From Mycolicibacterium holsaticum DSM 44478 = JCM 12374 (GTDB lineage: Bacteria; Actinomycetota; Actinomycetes; Mycobacteriales; Mycobacteriaceae), in NCBI RefSeq assembly GCF_019645835.1, contig NZ_CP080998.1:930001-994000 (forward strand): a stretch of DNA of 64,000 nucleotides. The letters are read 5' to 3'. A model generated the notes under the pieces. The model saw only the letters and a program-made list of their open reading frames with translations, had not been told where the DNA came from and did not search any database. A program made the position numbers and the translations under genes. Shown in pieces: positions 16,566 through 25,146 of the stretch. Position 1 is the first letter of the stretch, and each line of letters starts with the position of its first letter.

Positions 16566-17924
16566 CTAGGTGACCCCGATCTGATCTGCCAGCCACGGCA
16601 GTTCGCGCGCCAGTGCCGCGGAGAACACCCGCCAATCGTGGCCGCCGGGCAACTCAAGGTAGCGGCAGTTCATCACGGCCCCACGCGTGGCGGCATACAC
16701 CACTCGTGAATCGCGCAGCGCGTCGGAGTCCGCTGTGCCGGCGACGATGGCTCCTGAACTGTTGGGGTATCGGTGGTTCCGCAGCAGATCCAGCGGGTTC
16801 ACCCGATGATAGGCCGCGGCATCGCCGCCGAACGCCGCGTCAACCGTGAGCTTCTCGTCACCCAGGCTTGGCTCGGCTGCTCCGGAGATGTCCAGGAAGG
16901 TGGGGTAGACGTCGGGGTGATTGGTCGCCAGCTGAAGCGCGCACGTGCCGCCGTAGGACAGTCCGCCCACCGCCCAGCTGTGCGGGTCATCGTCGACCGT
17001 CAGGTGGGTTTTGATCCAGGTCGGCACATCGCGGGCAAGGTAGCTGTCGGCATTGCCGCGGCGCGAATCCAGACACAACGGATCGCCGAACTGGCTGCCC
17101 GTGCCATCGGGGACGACCACCACCGGCGCCAATCCGCCGTGCGAAGCGGCAAAGGAGTCCATGGTCTCGACGAGGTTTCCCGCACCCAGCCAGTCCAACG
17201 GCGATCCGGGCTCGCCGGCGATCAACACCAGCACCGGCAGCCGAGGCCGCGGATCTGCGAAATAGGCAGGGGGCAAATAGATTTGCGCTTCACGGGCGAC
17301 GAAATGGGAGACCGGAGCCGGTATCGGTGCGGCGGCGACCTTACCTTTCATCGGCAGCTGAGTAGGTCGTGACCACCGCGCCGCCAACGGATCGGCGACG
17401 TTGACCACCCGCACCCGGGAGTCGACCTGAGCCAAGGCGACGCGATCGTAGGGGCTGAAACCCAATGCGTCAGCTGCGGTCGGATAGGCACCGAAGACCG
17501 CGTTGATCTGATTGGCGCAGGCGGCCACGACCACCACCGCCGCCATTAAGCCCGCGACCGTGCTCGACCGACGGCGGTCGAGGACCGCCGCTGCGCACGC
17601 AATCGTCACCGCGAGCACGGCCGTGACCGCCCAGATATACACCGGTAGCGTCAGCTGGTCGGGGAAAAGCATCCATACCCGGCGGGCGAGCGTTGCGACC
17701 ACGCCGACCGCGACGACCGACCCCAGGGTGCATCCGACCGCGGCGGCGACCTTCAGCCACCCGGGTCGTCGGCCTTTGCACACACACCAGCCCAGCACGG
17801 CGGCCGCGCCGATCGCCGCGACGTTCAAGACCATCGGCAGCGGTCCTGACAGCAACGACCAGTTCAGCACCGCCGACTCCGCACCACGTCCCGACGAGAA
17901 TGCGATCCCATACCGCCCAAGCAT
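16566..17924 (-). CDS. Membrane-anchored alpha/beta hydrolase (esterase, antigen 85-like fold)
   Basis: 452 residues. Four hydrophobic segments occupy about residues 30-150 (VLNVAAIGAAAVLGWCV, VAAAVGCTLGSVVAVGVVA, PVYIWAVTAVLAVTIAC, VAGLMAAVVVVAACA). The C-terminal half is an esterase: LPVLVLIAGEPGSPLDWLGAG, then VVVVPDGTGSQFGDPLC, the nucleophile elbow GGLSYGGTCAL and the C-terminal GGHDWRVF histidine. It belongs to the putative esterase / Fbp superfamily. The catalytic domain should lie outside the membrane. Substrate unknown; a cell-envelope acyl ester is plausible. Confidence 0.85.
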   Translation of the reverse strand: MLGRYGIAFSSGRGAESAVLNWSLLSGPLPMVLNVAAIGAAAVLGWCVCKGRRPGWLKVAAAVGCTLGSVVAVGVVATLARRVWMLFPDQLTLPVYIWAVTAVLAVTIACAAAVLDRRRSSTVAGLMAAVVVVAACANQINAVFGAYPTAADALGFSPYDRVALAQVDSRVRVVNVADPLAARWSRPTQLPMKGKVAAAPIPAPVSHFVAREAQIYLPPAYFADPRPRLPVLVLIAGEPGSPLDWLGAGNLVETMDSFAASHGGLAPVVVVPDGTGSQFGDPLCLDSRRGNADSYLARDVPTWIKTHLTVDDDPHSWAVGGLSYGGTCALQLATNHPDVYPTFLDISGAAEPSLGDEKLTVDAAFGGDAAAYHRVNPLDLLRNHRYPNSSGAIVAGTADSDALRDSRVVYAATRGAVMNCRYLELPGGHDWRVFSAALARELPWLADQIGVT

Positions 17925-18016
17925 CCGCTGACAAGCTGGACGAACGCTGGGAAGTCGCTAGTCATCACCGGGAGACCAAAGTTCACGCGTCAACCGACGT
18001 CATACACAACGCAAAG

Positions 18017-18089
18017 TGCCCCCGGCAGGATTCGAACCTGCGACACCGGCTTTAGGAGAGCCGTGCTCTATCCCCTGAGCTACGGGGGC
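18017..18089 (-). tRNA. tRNA-Arg (anticodon CCT)
   Basis: Read on the minus strand, the 73-nt gene starts GCCCCCGTAGCTCAGGGG and has acceptor arms GCCCCCG/CGGGGGC, a D-arm, an anticodon stem CGGCT/AGCCG enclosing loop CTCCTAA, and a T-arm with GGTTCGAATCC. The anticodon CCT reads AGG arginine codons, which are rare in this GC-rich genome. No CCA end is encoded. No integrase or att duplication was seen beside it. Confidence 0.96.
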
Positions 18090-18117
18090 GCAACCGCACG
18101 GAGCTTACCGAAAGGCC

Positions 18118-18939
18118 TCAGCGCAGCTCGGCGATCACCTTCGCGAACACCTCCGCATGCGGCTGCTGCACGGTGATGTAGGTGACGCCGTAGGTCTCAC
18201 GATAGCCCCGGAGGGTGTCGGCGATCTCCTTCGTCGACCCCGACAGCACCGCGGGCGTGCGGAGTAGCTCGTCATCGGACAGCCCGGGCAGGAACTGCCG
18301 CGTGATCGCCATGTCCGGTCGGCCCGAATCGTCGGTCGGCATCGCGGTGACGGCCAGGTTCAGCTCCAGCTCGCCGAACCGCTCCCCGGCCGCCGCGCGG
18401 ACGAACGCGACGCGATCGGCGAGCGGGTCGCTATCCGGTCCGACGGGGGCGCCGCCGGTGAGCCCGATGATGTCGGCGCGCTGCGCGGCGAGGGTGAGCA
18501 GTTTGTCGCCGTTGCCTGCGATGAGGATCGGCACATCGGGTACGTGGGCGTTGAAGTGTTCGGTCACGTGGCGCAGCCAGGAGACCCGCTGCCCGGGCGT
18601 CGGGAACGGCAGCTCGGCCTGCTGGAACTCCTCCTCGACATATCCGGCGCCTAGCCCGAGCTCGAAGCGTCCGTCGGACAGATCCCGCAGCGAGGTGACG
18701 TCGCGGGCCAGCAGCGCGGGCCGGTAGAAGCCGGCGTTGAGCACGAACGTGCCGACGCGCAACCGCTCGGTGGCCACCGCGATCGCAGTGAGCATCGGAA
18801 ACGGCGCGGTGGTGTAGAGGTGATCGGCCATGTGCAGCACGTCGTAACCCATGTCCTCGACGTGGCGGGCGAAGTCCTGCACCGACTGTCGGCGACGCGC
18901 GGCCTGCAGCCCCACACCGAACCGGAAATCCTTGGCCAT
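18118..18939 (-). CDS. F420-dependent LLM-class oxidoreductase
   Basis: 273 residues from the ATG at 18939; a GTG codon immediately upstream (18942) is the only alternative. The luciferase-like monooxygenase barrel is marked by FRFGVGLQAARRRQS, GYDVLHMADHLYTT, LRVGTFVLNAGFYRPALLARDVTSLRDLSDGRFELGLGAGYVEEEF and PILIAGNGDKLLTLAAQRADIIG. These match the F420 group widespread in mycobacteria, in which reduced F420 replaces flavin. The hydride acceptor is unknown. It is divergent from the carboxylate-amine ligase. Confidence 0.9.
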   Translation of the reverse strand: MAKDFRFGVGLQAARRRQSVQDFARHVEDMGYDVLHMADHLYTTAPFPMLTAIAVATERLRVGTFVLNAGFYRPALLARDVTSLRDLSDGRFELGLGAGYVEEEFQQAELPFPTPGQRVSWLRHVTEHFNAHVPDVPILIAGNGDKLLTLAAQRADIIGLTGGAPVGPDSDPLADRVAFVRAAAGERFGELELNLAVTAMPTDDSGRPDMAITRQFLPGLSDDELLRTPAVLSGSTKEIADTLRGYRETYGVTYITVQQPHAEVFAKVIAELR

Positions 18940-19023
18940 CACCAGATGGTATTCGCCAAGCGGACTGGGAAGGTTTGGCGGGCGTCCGCACGGGGCAATA
19001 CTTCTGCCGTTGACCCTGACTCC

Positions 19024-19091
19024 CGGGGTCTTACCCCGAAGGATTTCCCGCCCGATCCGGCCCGTCGTGAACCATTCCGACGGGCCGGATC
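19024..19091 (+). promoter_or_regulatory. Two tandem hairpins in the leader of the carboxylate-amine ligase gene
   Basis: CGGGGT-CTT-ACCCCG (19024-19038) is a 6-bp stem. It is followed by a perfect 14-bp stem, GATCCGGCCCGTCG (19054-19067), with its complement at 19078-19091 and a 10-nt loop. The second hairpin ends 21 nt before the ATG at 19113, and the sequence between is pyrimidine-rich with no Shine-Dalgarno. It could attenuate transcription or control translation. Confidence 0.6.
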
Positions 19092-19112
19092 AATACCTCC
19101 ACCACCTCCAAC

Positions 19113-20213
19113 ATGGCCACCCATCCCACGCTCGGCGTCGAAGAAGAGTTTCTGCTCGCCGATCCGGCATCCGGCGAACCGGTCGCCGTCAACGTCGAAA
19201 CCGCGCGCCACGCCGCCGAGCGGGGGGTGAAGCTGCAACTCGAGCTGACCAGCTGCCAGATCGAAACCACCAGCGACGTCTTCGGCGCCGGCCACGAGTT
19301 GCGTGCCGACCTGCTTCGGTTGCGTCGCGCGGCCGCCGAGGCCGCCACAGCCAGCGGTGCCCAACTTCTCGCCGTCGGGTTGCCGCCCGCGGTGCCGCAC
19401 CAGTTCCCGATCACCGACACCCCGCGATACCGGGAAATCGGGGACAAGTTCGGCATGATCGCCCACGAGCAGGGCATCTGCGGATGCCACGTGCACGTCG
19501 CGGTCCCCAGCCGCGAGGCCGCCATCCGGGTCAGCAATCGGCTTCGCCCGTGGCTGCCGGTTCTGCTTGCCCTGACGGCTAATTCGGCGGTGTACCGCAA
19601 CACCGACACCGGCTACGCCAGCTGGCGCAGCGTGCTGTGGGCGCGCTGGCCCAGCGCCGGGCCGCCGCCGCACTTCGACTCCGTCGACGAGTACGACGCC
19701 GTCGTCGCGATGCTGCGCGACGCCGGGGCCGTGCTCGACGACGGCATGGTCTATTGGGATGTCCGTCCGTCGGCGACCTTCCCGACCATCGAGGTGCGTG
19801 TCGCCGACGTGCCGGCCACGGTCGCCGAGACGGTGCTGCTGGCCATGTTGGTCAGGGCGACGGTGATGACGGCGCTCGACGAGGAGCGTCAGGGCCAACC
19901 GGTGCCGGCGCTGGCGCCGCACGCGTTGAAGGCCGCGTACTGGAAGTCCGCCCGTGACGGCCTGGACGGCGAGGCGGTCGACCTGCTGGAGGGCCATCAC
20001 AGCGTGCCCGCGCGCCTGCTGCTGGACCGCCTCGTCGATCGTGTCCGCCCGGCGTTGGAAGCGGTCGGTGACTTCGACGCGGTCACCGAGGAACTCGTCC
20101 GCGTGACCGAACAGGGCAACGGCGCCATGCGGCAACGCCGCGCCTGGCAGCGCCGCCACGACGTCGCCGACGTCATCGCCGCGGCCACCGAGGCCACCAC
20201 GTCGGGCTGTTAG
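19113..20213 (+). CDS. Carboxylate-amine ligase, glutamate-cysteine ligase GCS2 family (YbdK-like)
   Basis: 366 residues with the GCS2/YbdK signatures: TLGVEEEFLLADP at the N-terminus, LQLELTSCQIETTS, GICGCHVHVAVPSREAAI and WDVRPSATFPTIEVRVADV. YbdK-type enzymes have weak gamma-glutamylcysteine synthetase activity; from memory the M. tuberculosis counterpart is Rv0433. Mycobacteria use mycothiol rather than glutathione, so its physiological product is unclear. The neighbouring gamma-glutamyl cyclotransferase/hydrolase fusion suggests related gamma-glutamyl chemistry. Confidence 0.9.
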   Translation: MATHPTLGVEEEFLLADPASGEPVAVNVETARHAAERGVKLQLELTSCQIETTSDVFGAGHELRADLLRLRRAAAEAATASGAQLLAVGLPPAVPHQFPITDTPRYREIGDKFGMIAHEQGICGCHVHVAVPSREAAIRVSNRLRPWLPVLLALTANSAVYRNTDTGYASWRSVLWARWPSAGPPPHFDSVDEYDAVVAMLRDAGAVLDDGMVYWDVRPSATFPTIEVRVADVPATVAETVLLAMLVRATVMTALDEERQGQPVPALAPHALKAAYWKSARDGLDGEAVDLLEGHHSVPARLLLDRLVDRVRPALEAVGDFDAVTEELVRVTEQGNGAMRQRRAWQRRHDVADVIAAATEATTSGC

Positions 20214-20264
20214 CGCCCGCAGCGGGCACGCCGACACAGAGTCGCCGCGAGAACTGCCACGGGC

Positions 20265-21338
20265 TTAAGCCGACTGCGGGTGCCAGGAATGCGCGGTCGC
20301 GACAAGCCCCTGCACCAATGCCGATGTCGCCGGGGACAATCCGTCATCGCCGGGCAGTTGGCTACGGGGACTGATGCCGCGCACCCGCGGGGACAACTCC
20401 AGCTGCGTGCCGCCGCCGCGGGCCCGGTTGACGGGGTTGTCCGGGTGCAGGCCGCGCAGTTCACGCGGGATCGCGTCCAGGTCGGTGATGACCCGGTAGC
20501 CGGGTATCTCGACGTGACGTGCGAGGTGCTCGGCCAGCGCCCGGTTGCGGCCACCGGCCAACAGCTGTGTGCTGCGGCCGATGCGGCCGTACCCGTGCAG
20601 CGAGATCACCACGTCGACGTGGGCCAGGTACTCCGCGAGCCGTTCGGATTCCTGCGCGCGGTACCGCGCCGACGGCAGGTGGTGCGGGTAGTGGTCGGGG
20701 TGGCGAAGCACGTACAGCGACGCGTTCGCCGCGTCAGCGGCGCGTTCGGCGATGACGTCGGTCATCTGCTCCAGGCCGCCGCCGTGGATGGCCAGAAAGC
20801 CGAAACGTGACCGTAGCGTGCTGTACTCGATCATGCCGGGCTCGGCCAGCAACTCTGAAAGAGATTGTGGCGCCGGGGTATTCGCTGCTTCGGCGGTACG
20901 GGGCCAACCCGCGGGATCCCATCGTTTGAGGAACTCGACCCAACGCTGCGGCAGGCCGTGGTGCCGCGCGCCGTCGATGATCCGCTCCAGGTAGCCGGGC
21001 CGCGGCGGGCCGGGTTCGACGCGGTGGTCGATGTAGACCCAGGCCTCGGCGGGGCCGTCGTCGGTGTGCACGGTGAGCCGGTCGCGGCGATACCGCACCG
21101 GAACGCCTTCGGCGCTGTCCAGGGTGGCCAGGTCGTGATCGGTGAGCCGCCACAGCACGCCATGCACTTGCGATCCGTCGAACGGTTCGACGGTGGCCAC
21201 CCCGCGTTCGTTGATCAGCCAGTCGTGGTCGGCGAGCATCGCCGGGCGGGGATCGGCGGCCCCGGGACAGCGCCGGGCCATCTGCTGCGCGCACAGGTTG
21301 GACCCGTACGCGAAATACGTGTGCCCGGGCTGACGCAT
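20265..21338 (-). CDS. Fusion of gamma-glutamyl cyclotransferase-like and poly-gamma-glutamate hydrolase-like domains
   Basis: 357 residues in two parts. Residues about 7-125 form a GGCT-like domain: YFAYGSNLCAQQM carries the YGSN phosphate loop and LDSAEGVPVRYRR the putative acid/base Glu. Residues about 180-357 resemble poly-gamma-glutamate hydrolase: FGFLAIHGGGLEQMTDVIAE holds His and Glu metal ligands, and VVISLHGYGRIGR a second His. It begins immediately after the mntH stop (no gap), so it may be co-transcribed with mntH on the minus strand. Its substrate would be a gamma-glutamyl compound. The fusion is uncommon. Confidence 0.82.
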   Translation of the reverse strand: MRQPGHTYFAYGSNLCAQQMARRCPGAADPRPAMLADHDWLINERGVATVEPFDGSQVHGVLWRLTDHDLATLDSAEGVPVRYRRDRLTVHTDDGPAEAWVYIDHRVEPGPPRPGYLERIIDGARHHGLPQRWVEFLKRWDPAGWPRTAEAANTPAPQSLSELLAEPGMIEYSTLRSRFGFLAIHGGGLEQMTDVIAERAADAANASLYVLRHPDHYPHHLPSARYRAQESERLAEYLAHVDVVISLHGYGRIGRSTQLLAGGRNRALAEHLARHVEIPGYRVITDLDAIPRELRGLHPDNPVNRARGGGTQLELSPRVRGISPRSQLPGDDGLSPATSALVQGLVATAHSWHPQSA

Positions 21339-22565
21339 CTAGCCGGTCACGGTCAGGTAAATCAGCACCACATTCAGCAGGGTAATCAGCCCGGCGACGA
21401 TCCAGCCCAGCGCCGTCGTGACGCGATGGTTGACGTCCTCGCCCATCAGACGCCGACTGCTCGTCAGCCGCACCAACGGGATCAACGCGAACGGGATCCC
21501 GAACGACAGCACCACCTGCGACAACACCAACGCGCGGGTCGGATCCAGCCCGATCGCCAGAATCACCAACGCGGGCGTCAGCGTGATCAGGCGCCGCACC
21601 AGCAGCGGGATGGCGCGGTGCAGCAGTCCCTGCATGATCATCGCGCCGGCGTAGGCGCCCACCGACGACGACGCCAGGCCCGAGGCCAGCAGGCCGATCG
21701 CGAACAGCAGCGCGACCGTCGTGCCCAGCGTGTGCTGGACCGCGGCGTGGGCTCCCTCGATGGAGTCGGTGTCGTCCTGCCCCTGCAGGTTGGTCGCCGC
21801 GACCAGCAGCATCGAGAGGTTCACCGCACCCGCGACGACCATCGCGATGCCGACGTCCCACCGCGTCGCCCGCAGCAGCATGCGGCGCATCGGGCCCGGC
21901 TCGGGATGACCATGGCGGTCGCGGGTCAGACCTGAGTGCAGGTACACCGCGTGCGGCATCACGGTGGCTCCGAGCATCGCCGCCGCCAGCAGCACGCTCT
22001 CGGTCCCGGCGAACTTCGGCAGCAGCCCCCCGGCGACCTCGGCGGCCGGCGGCGGCGCAACGAACAGGCTGGTGAGAAATCCGATGGCGATCACCAGCAG
22101 CAGTCCGGTGATGACGCGTTCGAACATCTGCTGGCCGCGCCGGTCCTTGACCACGAGCAGCAGCAGCGAGACCACCCCGGTGATCACCCCGCCGGTCAGC
22201 AGCGGCAGGTCGAACAGCAGGTACAGCGCGATGGCGCCACCGACCACCTCCGCGAGATCGGTTGCCATAGCGACCAATTCGGCCTGTAGCCAGTACGCCA
22301 GCCGGCTGCGTCGACGCATCTGGCCGCCCACCGCCTCCGGCAGTGACAGACCGCTGACCAGACCCAGCTTGGCCGACAGGTACTGCACCAGGCAGGCCAT
22401 CGCATTCGCCACGACGATCACCCACACCAGTAGGTAGCCGAACTGGGCTCCGGCACTGACGTTGGCCGCGACGTTGCCGGGGTCGACGTAGGCAATCGCG
22501 GCGACAAACGCGGGTCCGAGCAGCACCCAACTCGGCCGCAGCCGTGCCCTCTGGTCGCTCGCCAC
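21339..22565 (-). CDS. mntH: Nramp-family divalent metal (Mn2+/Fe2+) transporter
   Basis: 408 residues with about eleven TM helices. The Nramp metal-binding motif in TM1 is intact (AAIAYVDPGNVAAN, Asp-Pro-Gly-Asn), as is the TM6 motif (MLGATVMPHAVYLHSGLT, Met-Pro-His). Proton-coupled Mn2+ import is the established function. A GTG start at 22565 follows AAAGGTGGG. From memory it corresponds to Rv0924c. Inverted repeats upstream may be metalloregulator sites. Confidence 0.95.
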   Translation of the reverse strand: MASDQRARLRPSWVLLGPAFVAAIAYVDPGNVAANVSAGAQFGYLLVWVIVVANAMACLVQYLSAKLGLVSGLSLPEAVGGQMRRRSRLAYWLQAELVAMATDLAEVVGGAIALYLLFDLPLLTGGVITGVVSLLLLVVKDRRGQQMFERVITGLLLVIAIGFLTSLFVAPPPAAEVAGGLLPKFAGTESVLLAAAMLGATVMPHAVYLHSGLTRDRHGHPEPGPMRRMLLRATRWDVGIAMVVAGAVNLSMLLVAATNLQGQDDTDSIEGAHAAVQHTLGTTVALLFAIGLLASGLASSSVGAYAGAMIMQGLLHRAIPLLVRRLITLTPALVILAIGLDPTRALVLSQVVLSFGIPFALIPLVRLTSSRRLMGEDVNHRVTTALGWIVAGLITLLNVVLIYLTVTG

Positions 22566-22577
22566 CAGCCCACCTTT

Positions 22578-22622
22578 CTATCCGGGATAGCGAATAGAAA
22601 AGTTAGGGTAGACGAAACCTAA
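22578..22622. promoter_or_regulatory. Candidate metalloregulator sites upstream of mntH
   Basis: Two dyads sit just upstream of the mntH start. CTATCC-g-GGATAG (22578-22590) is a perfect 13-bp palindrome. TTAGG-N10-CCTAA (22603-22622) is reminiscent of DtxR/IdeR/MntR-type operators in spacing and half-sites, although it does not match the 19-bp IdeR box. Mn-dependent repression of mntH is expected, so this is a plausible operator. The assignment is inference. Confidence 0.45.
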
Positions 22623-22640
22623 TGGTGGGTTATCGGCAGG

Positions 22641-22877
22641 TCACCATCTGAACCCGCCGAGGCTGATGACGAACCCGCCATACGGCCAACCCCAGTTGTT
22701 GTTGGTCACCGATGGCGAGGTGACGATCTGAGCGCTGCCGTTGGTCTGGCATTGGGTGGTGTTGGGGCCGACGTCGGTGCATTGCGGCGCGGCCGCGGCA
22801 GTCGGTGCGACGAGCCCGATTGCAATGATGCCTGCGCTTGCGAAAAGAACTGCAGCACAGCGATTCTTGGACCGCAT
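22641..22877 (-). CDS. Small secreted protein with signal peptide
   Basis: 78 residues from ATG 22877, which has AAGGAGG (complement of 22884-22890) 6 nt upstream. A signal peptide MRSKNRCAAVLFASAGIIAIGLVAPTAAAAP is followed by a short mature chain with two cysteines (APQCTDV and TTQCQT), probably one disulfide, and an aromatic/Gly-rich tail NNNWGWPYGGFVISLGGF. This is a mycobacterial small secreted protein of unknown role. The neighbouring gene encodes a similar one. Confidence 0.78.
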   Translation of the reverse strand: MRSKNRCAAVLFASAGIIAIGLVAPTAAAAPQCTDVGPNTTQCQTNGSAQIVTSPSVTNNNWGWPYGGFVISLGGFRW

Positions 22878-22912
22878 GATTGGCCTCCTTCGGCCGCGGT
22901 TCCCACTACCTG

Positions 22913-23173
22913 TTAGGGGAAGAAGAACCCTTCGCCGCCCCACATGTCGCCCCACGGGCCGACCTCGGCCGGCGTGGCGTCAATCGAGGTGTTGCCGGGC
23001 GTCGCGCACTCGGTGTCGGAGCCGCCGAGCGCTTCGGCGCCGCCGGTGTCGACACACTTGGGCAGCAGGTCTTCCTCGCCGCCCTGGGCTGCGGCCACGG
23101 GGGCCAACAGCATGGCCGCTGCGACGCCACTCGCAGCGAAGATCGGCGTGAGATAACGAAGGGTGGTCCGCAT
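22913..23173 (-). CDS. Small secreted protein with signal peptide
   Basis: 86 residues from ATG 23173, with AAGGA seven bases upstream. The signal peptide MRTTLRYLTPIFAASGVAAAMLLAPVAAA precedes a mature part with an acidic start (GGEEDLLPK), two cysteines (PKCVDT and TECATP) and a C-terminal GPWGDMWGGEGFFFP. It is arranged in tandem with the gene at 22641-22877 and shares the two-cysteine, Trp/Gly-rich tail plan, so the two may be diverged paralogues. Unknown function, exported. Confidence 0.75.
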   Translation of the reverse strand: MRTTLRYLTPIFAASGVAAAMLLAPVAAAQGGEEDLLPKCVDTGGAEALGGSDTECATPGNTSIDATPAEVGPWGDMWGGEGFFFP

Positions 23174-23204
23174 AGGCACGTCCTTACTGTTGAATTCCCC
23201 CGTC

Positions 23205-24281
23205 TTAACTGCGAGCGTACAACCCTTTTCCGGTGATGAGGGGTAAGTCGAGGGTCGTGCTGATACCCGGCGGTGCGTCCAGCACCGCGGGAATCGCATT
23301 GACCACACGAGCGGCCGTGGCGACGAGGCCGGCGTGGTTGTGATCGCCGTTGGGACTGCTTTGGCACAGGTCAAGGGTGTAGGACGGCTCACCGGTGACG
23401 ACGACGCGGTATGAACCGCCGTCCTGCGCCGGCTGCGGCCAATCCGGGCGCAGGTCGTCACGCAGCCGGGTGACGTGTTCGAGCACCGTGGCGATTTCAC
23501 CGTCCTTCATCCCGCGCACCTCGAAGCGCAGGGCCGCCGCGGTGCCCTTTTCGATGTGGCCGGCCGCGATGTCGAAGTCCTCGGGCGCTGGTTCGCGCAC
23601 GAATGTCTCGGTCACCTCGTCGAGTTCGATGCCCAGCCCGGCGGCGAGCTGGCGCACCACCGACCCCCACGCCAGGCTCAGCACACCGGGTTGCAGCAGC
23701 ATCGGGGTTTCGTCGAGCGGCTTGCCGAAGCCCATCACGTCGAACATCACCGTTGCGCTGTCGTAGGTGTCGTAGTTGATGATCTCCATGCAGCGGATCT
23801 GCTTGATGCTCTGGCAGGTGCCCGCGAGCGCGAGCGGCAGCAGATCGTTGGCGAAGCCGGGATCGATCCCGTTGACAAAGATCGTGGAGTTTCCTTGTTG
23901 CGCAGCCGCTTCGATCGGTTTGATCATCTCGTCGGGCAGCACCCCCCACGGGTGCTGCAGGAACACCGCGCTGCTGCCGACGACGTTGACGCCGGCCGCC
24001 AGGATGCGGCGGTAGTCCTCCAGCGCTTCGACCAGCCGGTTGTCGGCCATCGCGGTGTAGACCGCGCACCGCGGGTCGGTGGCCAGCACGGCGTCGAGGT
24101 CGGTGGTGGCCACGATGCCCGTCGAATTCGGCAGCCCGGCAAGCTCAGCGGCGTCCTTGCCGACCTTGGACTCACTCGATACCCACACGGCGGTGAGCTC
24201 GAAACGAGGGTCGGTGATGAGTTGGCGTAGCGCGTGGCGACCGACGTTGCCGGTGCCGATCGCGGCGACTTTGATTGTCAT
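23205..24281 (-). CDS. NAD(P)-binding oxidoreductase, dihydrodipicolinate reductase/amine dehydrogenase-like (Rv0926c-like)
   Basis: 358 residues. The N-terminus IKVAAIGTGNVGRHALRQLI is a Rossmann GxGxxG fold. NVVGSSAVFLQHPWGVLP and NGIDPGFANDLLPLALAGTC match proteins related to 2,4-diaminopentanoate dehydrogenase and dihydrodipicolinate reductase N-terminal domains. From memory the M. tuberculosis orthologue is Rv0926c, of unknown role. Ten bases separate it from the upstream SDR on the same strand, so they form an operon that may be under the KstR-type site at 25147-25160. Confidence 0.85.
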   Translation of the reverse strand: MTIKVAAIGTGNVGRHALRQLITDPRFELTAVWVSSESKVGKDAAELAGLPNSTGIVATTDLDAVLATDPRCAVYTAMADNRLVEALEDYRRILAAGVNVVGSSAVFLQHPWGVLPDEMIKPIEAAAQQGNSTIFVNGIDPGFANDLLPLALAGTCQSIKQIRCMEIINYDTYDSATVMFDVMGFGKPLDETPMLLQPGVLSLAWGSVVRQLAAGLGIELDEVTETFVREPAPEDFDIAAGHIEKGTAAALRFEVRGMKDGEIATVLEHVTRLRDDLRPDWPQPAQDGGSYRVVVTGEPSYTLDLCQSSPNGDHNHAGLVATAARVVNAIPAVLDAPPGISTTLDLPLITGKGLYARS

Positions 24282-24291
24282 AGCGGGTTCC

Positions 24292-25083
24292 TCACAGGTC
24301 CGGGATGGGCATGTCGAGGTTGGGGAACGTGAGGCCGCCGTCGACCTCGAGCGTCTTGCCGGTCAGATAGCTGCCTGCCGGTGAGGCGAGGTACACCGCG
24401 GCCGCGGCGATGTCCTCGGGTCGGCCCAGTCGGCGCATCGGCGTGGCCTTCTCCATGGGTTCACGCAGTTCGTCGTTGGAGGCGACGATGTCGAGTGCCG
24501 ATGTCAGGATCGACCCGGGCGCGATCGCGTTGACCCGGATCCGCGGGCACAGGTCCAGCGCGGCCAACCGGGTGTAGTGCGCCAGCGCGGCCTTGGCCGT
24601 GCCGTAGGCGGCGAAGCCGCGGCCCGCGACGCGTCCCATCGTCGAGGTGATGTTGATGATGCTGCCGCCGCCGGAGTGCTCGAGCATCAGCGGAACAGCC
24701 GCCGTGGTGAGCGCGTGCGCGGTGGTGACGTTGAAGGTGAACGCGTCGCGCAGGTCTTTGGTGGAGGTGCTCAGCAGCGCGTTGGGCATGGTGCCGCCGA
24801 CGTTGTTGACGACGATGTCTAGTTTCCCGAACGCTGCGACGGCCCGGCCGGCCAGTTGGGCGGTGTCCTCGGGGTGAGCGAGGTCGGCGACCACGATGTG
24901 CGCCCTGCGCCCGACGGCGTTGATCTGTTCGGCGACTTCTTCCAGTTGGGCCTGGGTGCGTGCCGCGATCACCACGTCTGCACCGGCTTCCGCGAACGCC
25001 AGTGCCATCGCCGCGCCGAGTCCCCGGCCCGCTCCAGTCACCACGGCGACTTGGTCGTCCAGTCGAAACCTGTCAAGAATCAC
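24292..25083 (-). CDS. SDR family oxidoreductase (Rv0927c-like)
   Basis: 263 residues of classical SDR type: [19 protein letters not shown] (TGxxxGxG), [13 protein letters not shown]140-region NITSTMGRV and [11 protein letters not shown] (YxxxK), and the C-terminal [16 protein letters not shown]. The N-terminal [13 protein letters not shown] and C-terminus [10 protein letters not shown] are those of M. tuberculosis Rv0927c as I recall it. The natural substrate is unknown. A KstR-like operator lies 63 bp upstream, tying it to sterol or lipid catabolism. Confidence 0.92.
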   Translation of the reverse strand: MILDRFRLDDQVAVVTGAGRGLGAAMALAFAEAGADVVIAARTQAQLEEVAEQINAVGRRAHIVVADLAHPEDTAQLAGRAVAAFGKLDIVVNNVGGTMPNALLSTSTKDLRDAFTFNVTTAHALTTAAVPLMLEHSGGGSIINITSTMGRVAGRGFAAYGTAKAALAHYTRLAALDLCPRIRVNAIAPGSILTSALDIVASNDELREPMEKATPMRRLGRPEDIAAAAVYLASPAGSYLTGKTLEVDGGLTFPNLDMPIPDL

Positions 25084-25146
25084 GTTGGCCTACCTTCCCT
25101 CACCGGGCGACCGTAACAAGGCGCGCACGTCCGAGTGCGGTGATTC

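Noticed and set aside
18017..18089. tRNA-associated integration site
   Set aside because: No integrase, no duplicated 3' tRNA end and no atypical island nearby.
20734..22530. 598-codon frame overlapping mntH and the fusion protein on the same strand
   Set aside because: It reads the same DNA out of frame; MntH motifs (DPGN, MPH) are in the other frame.
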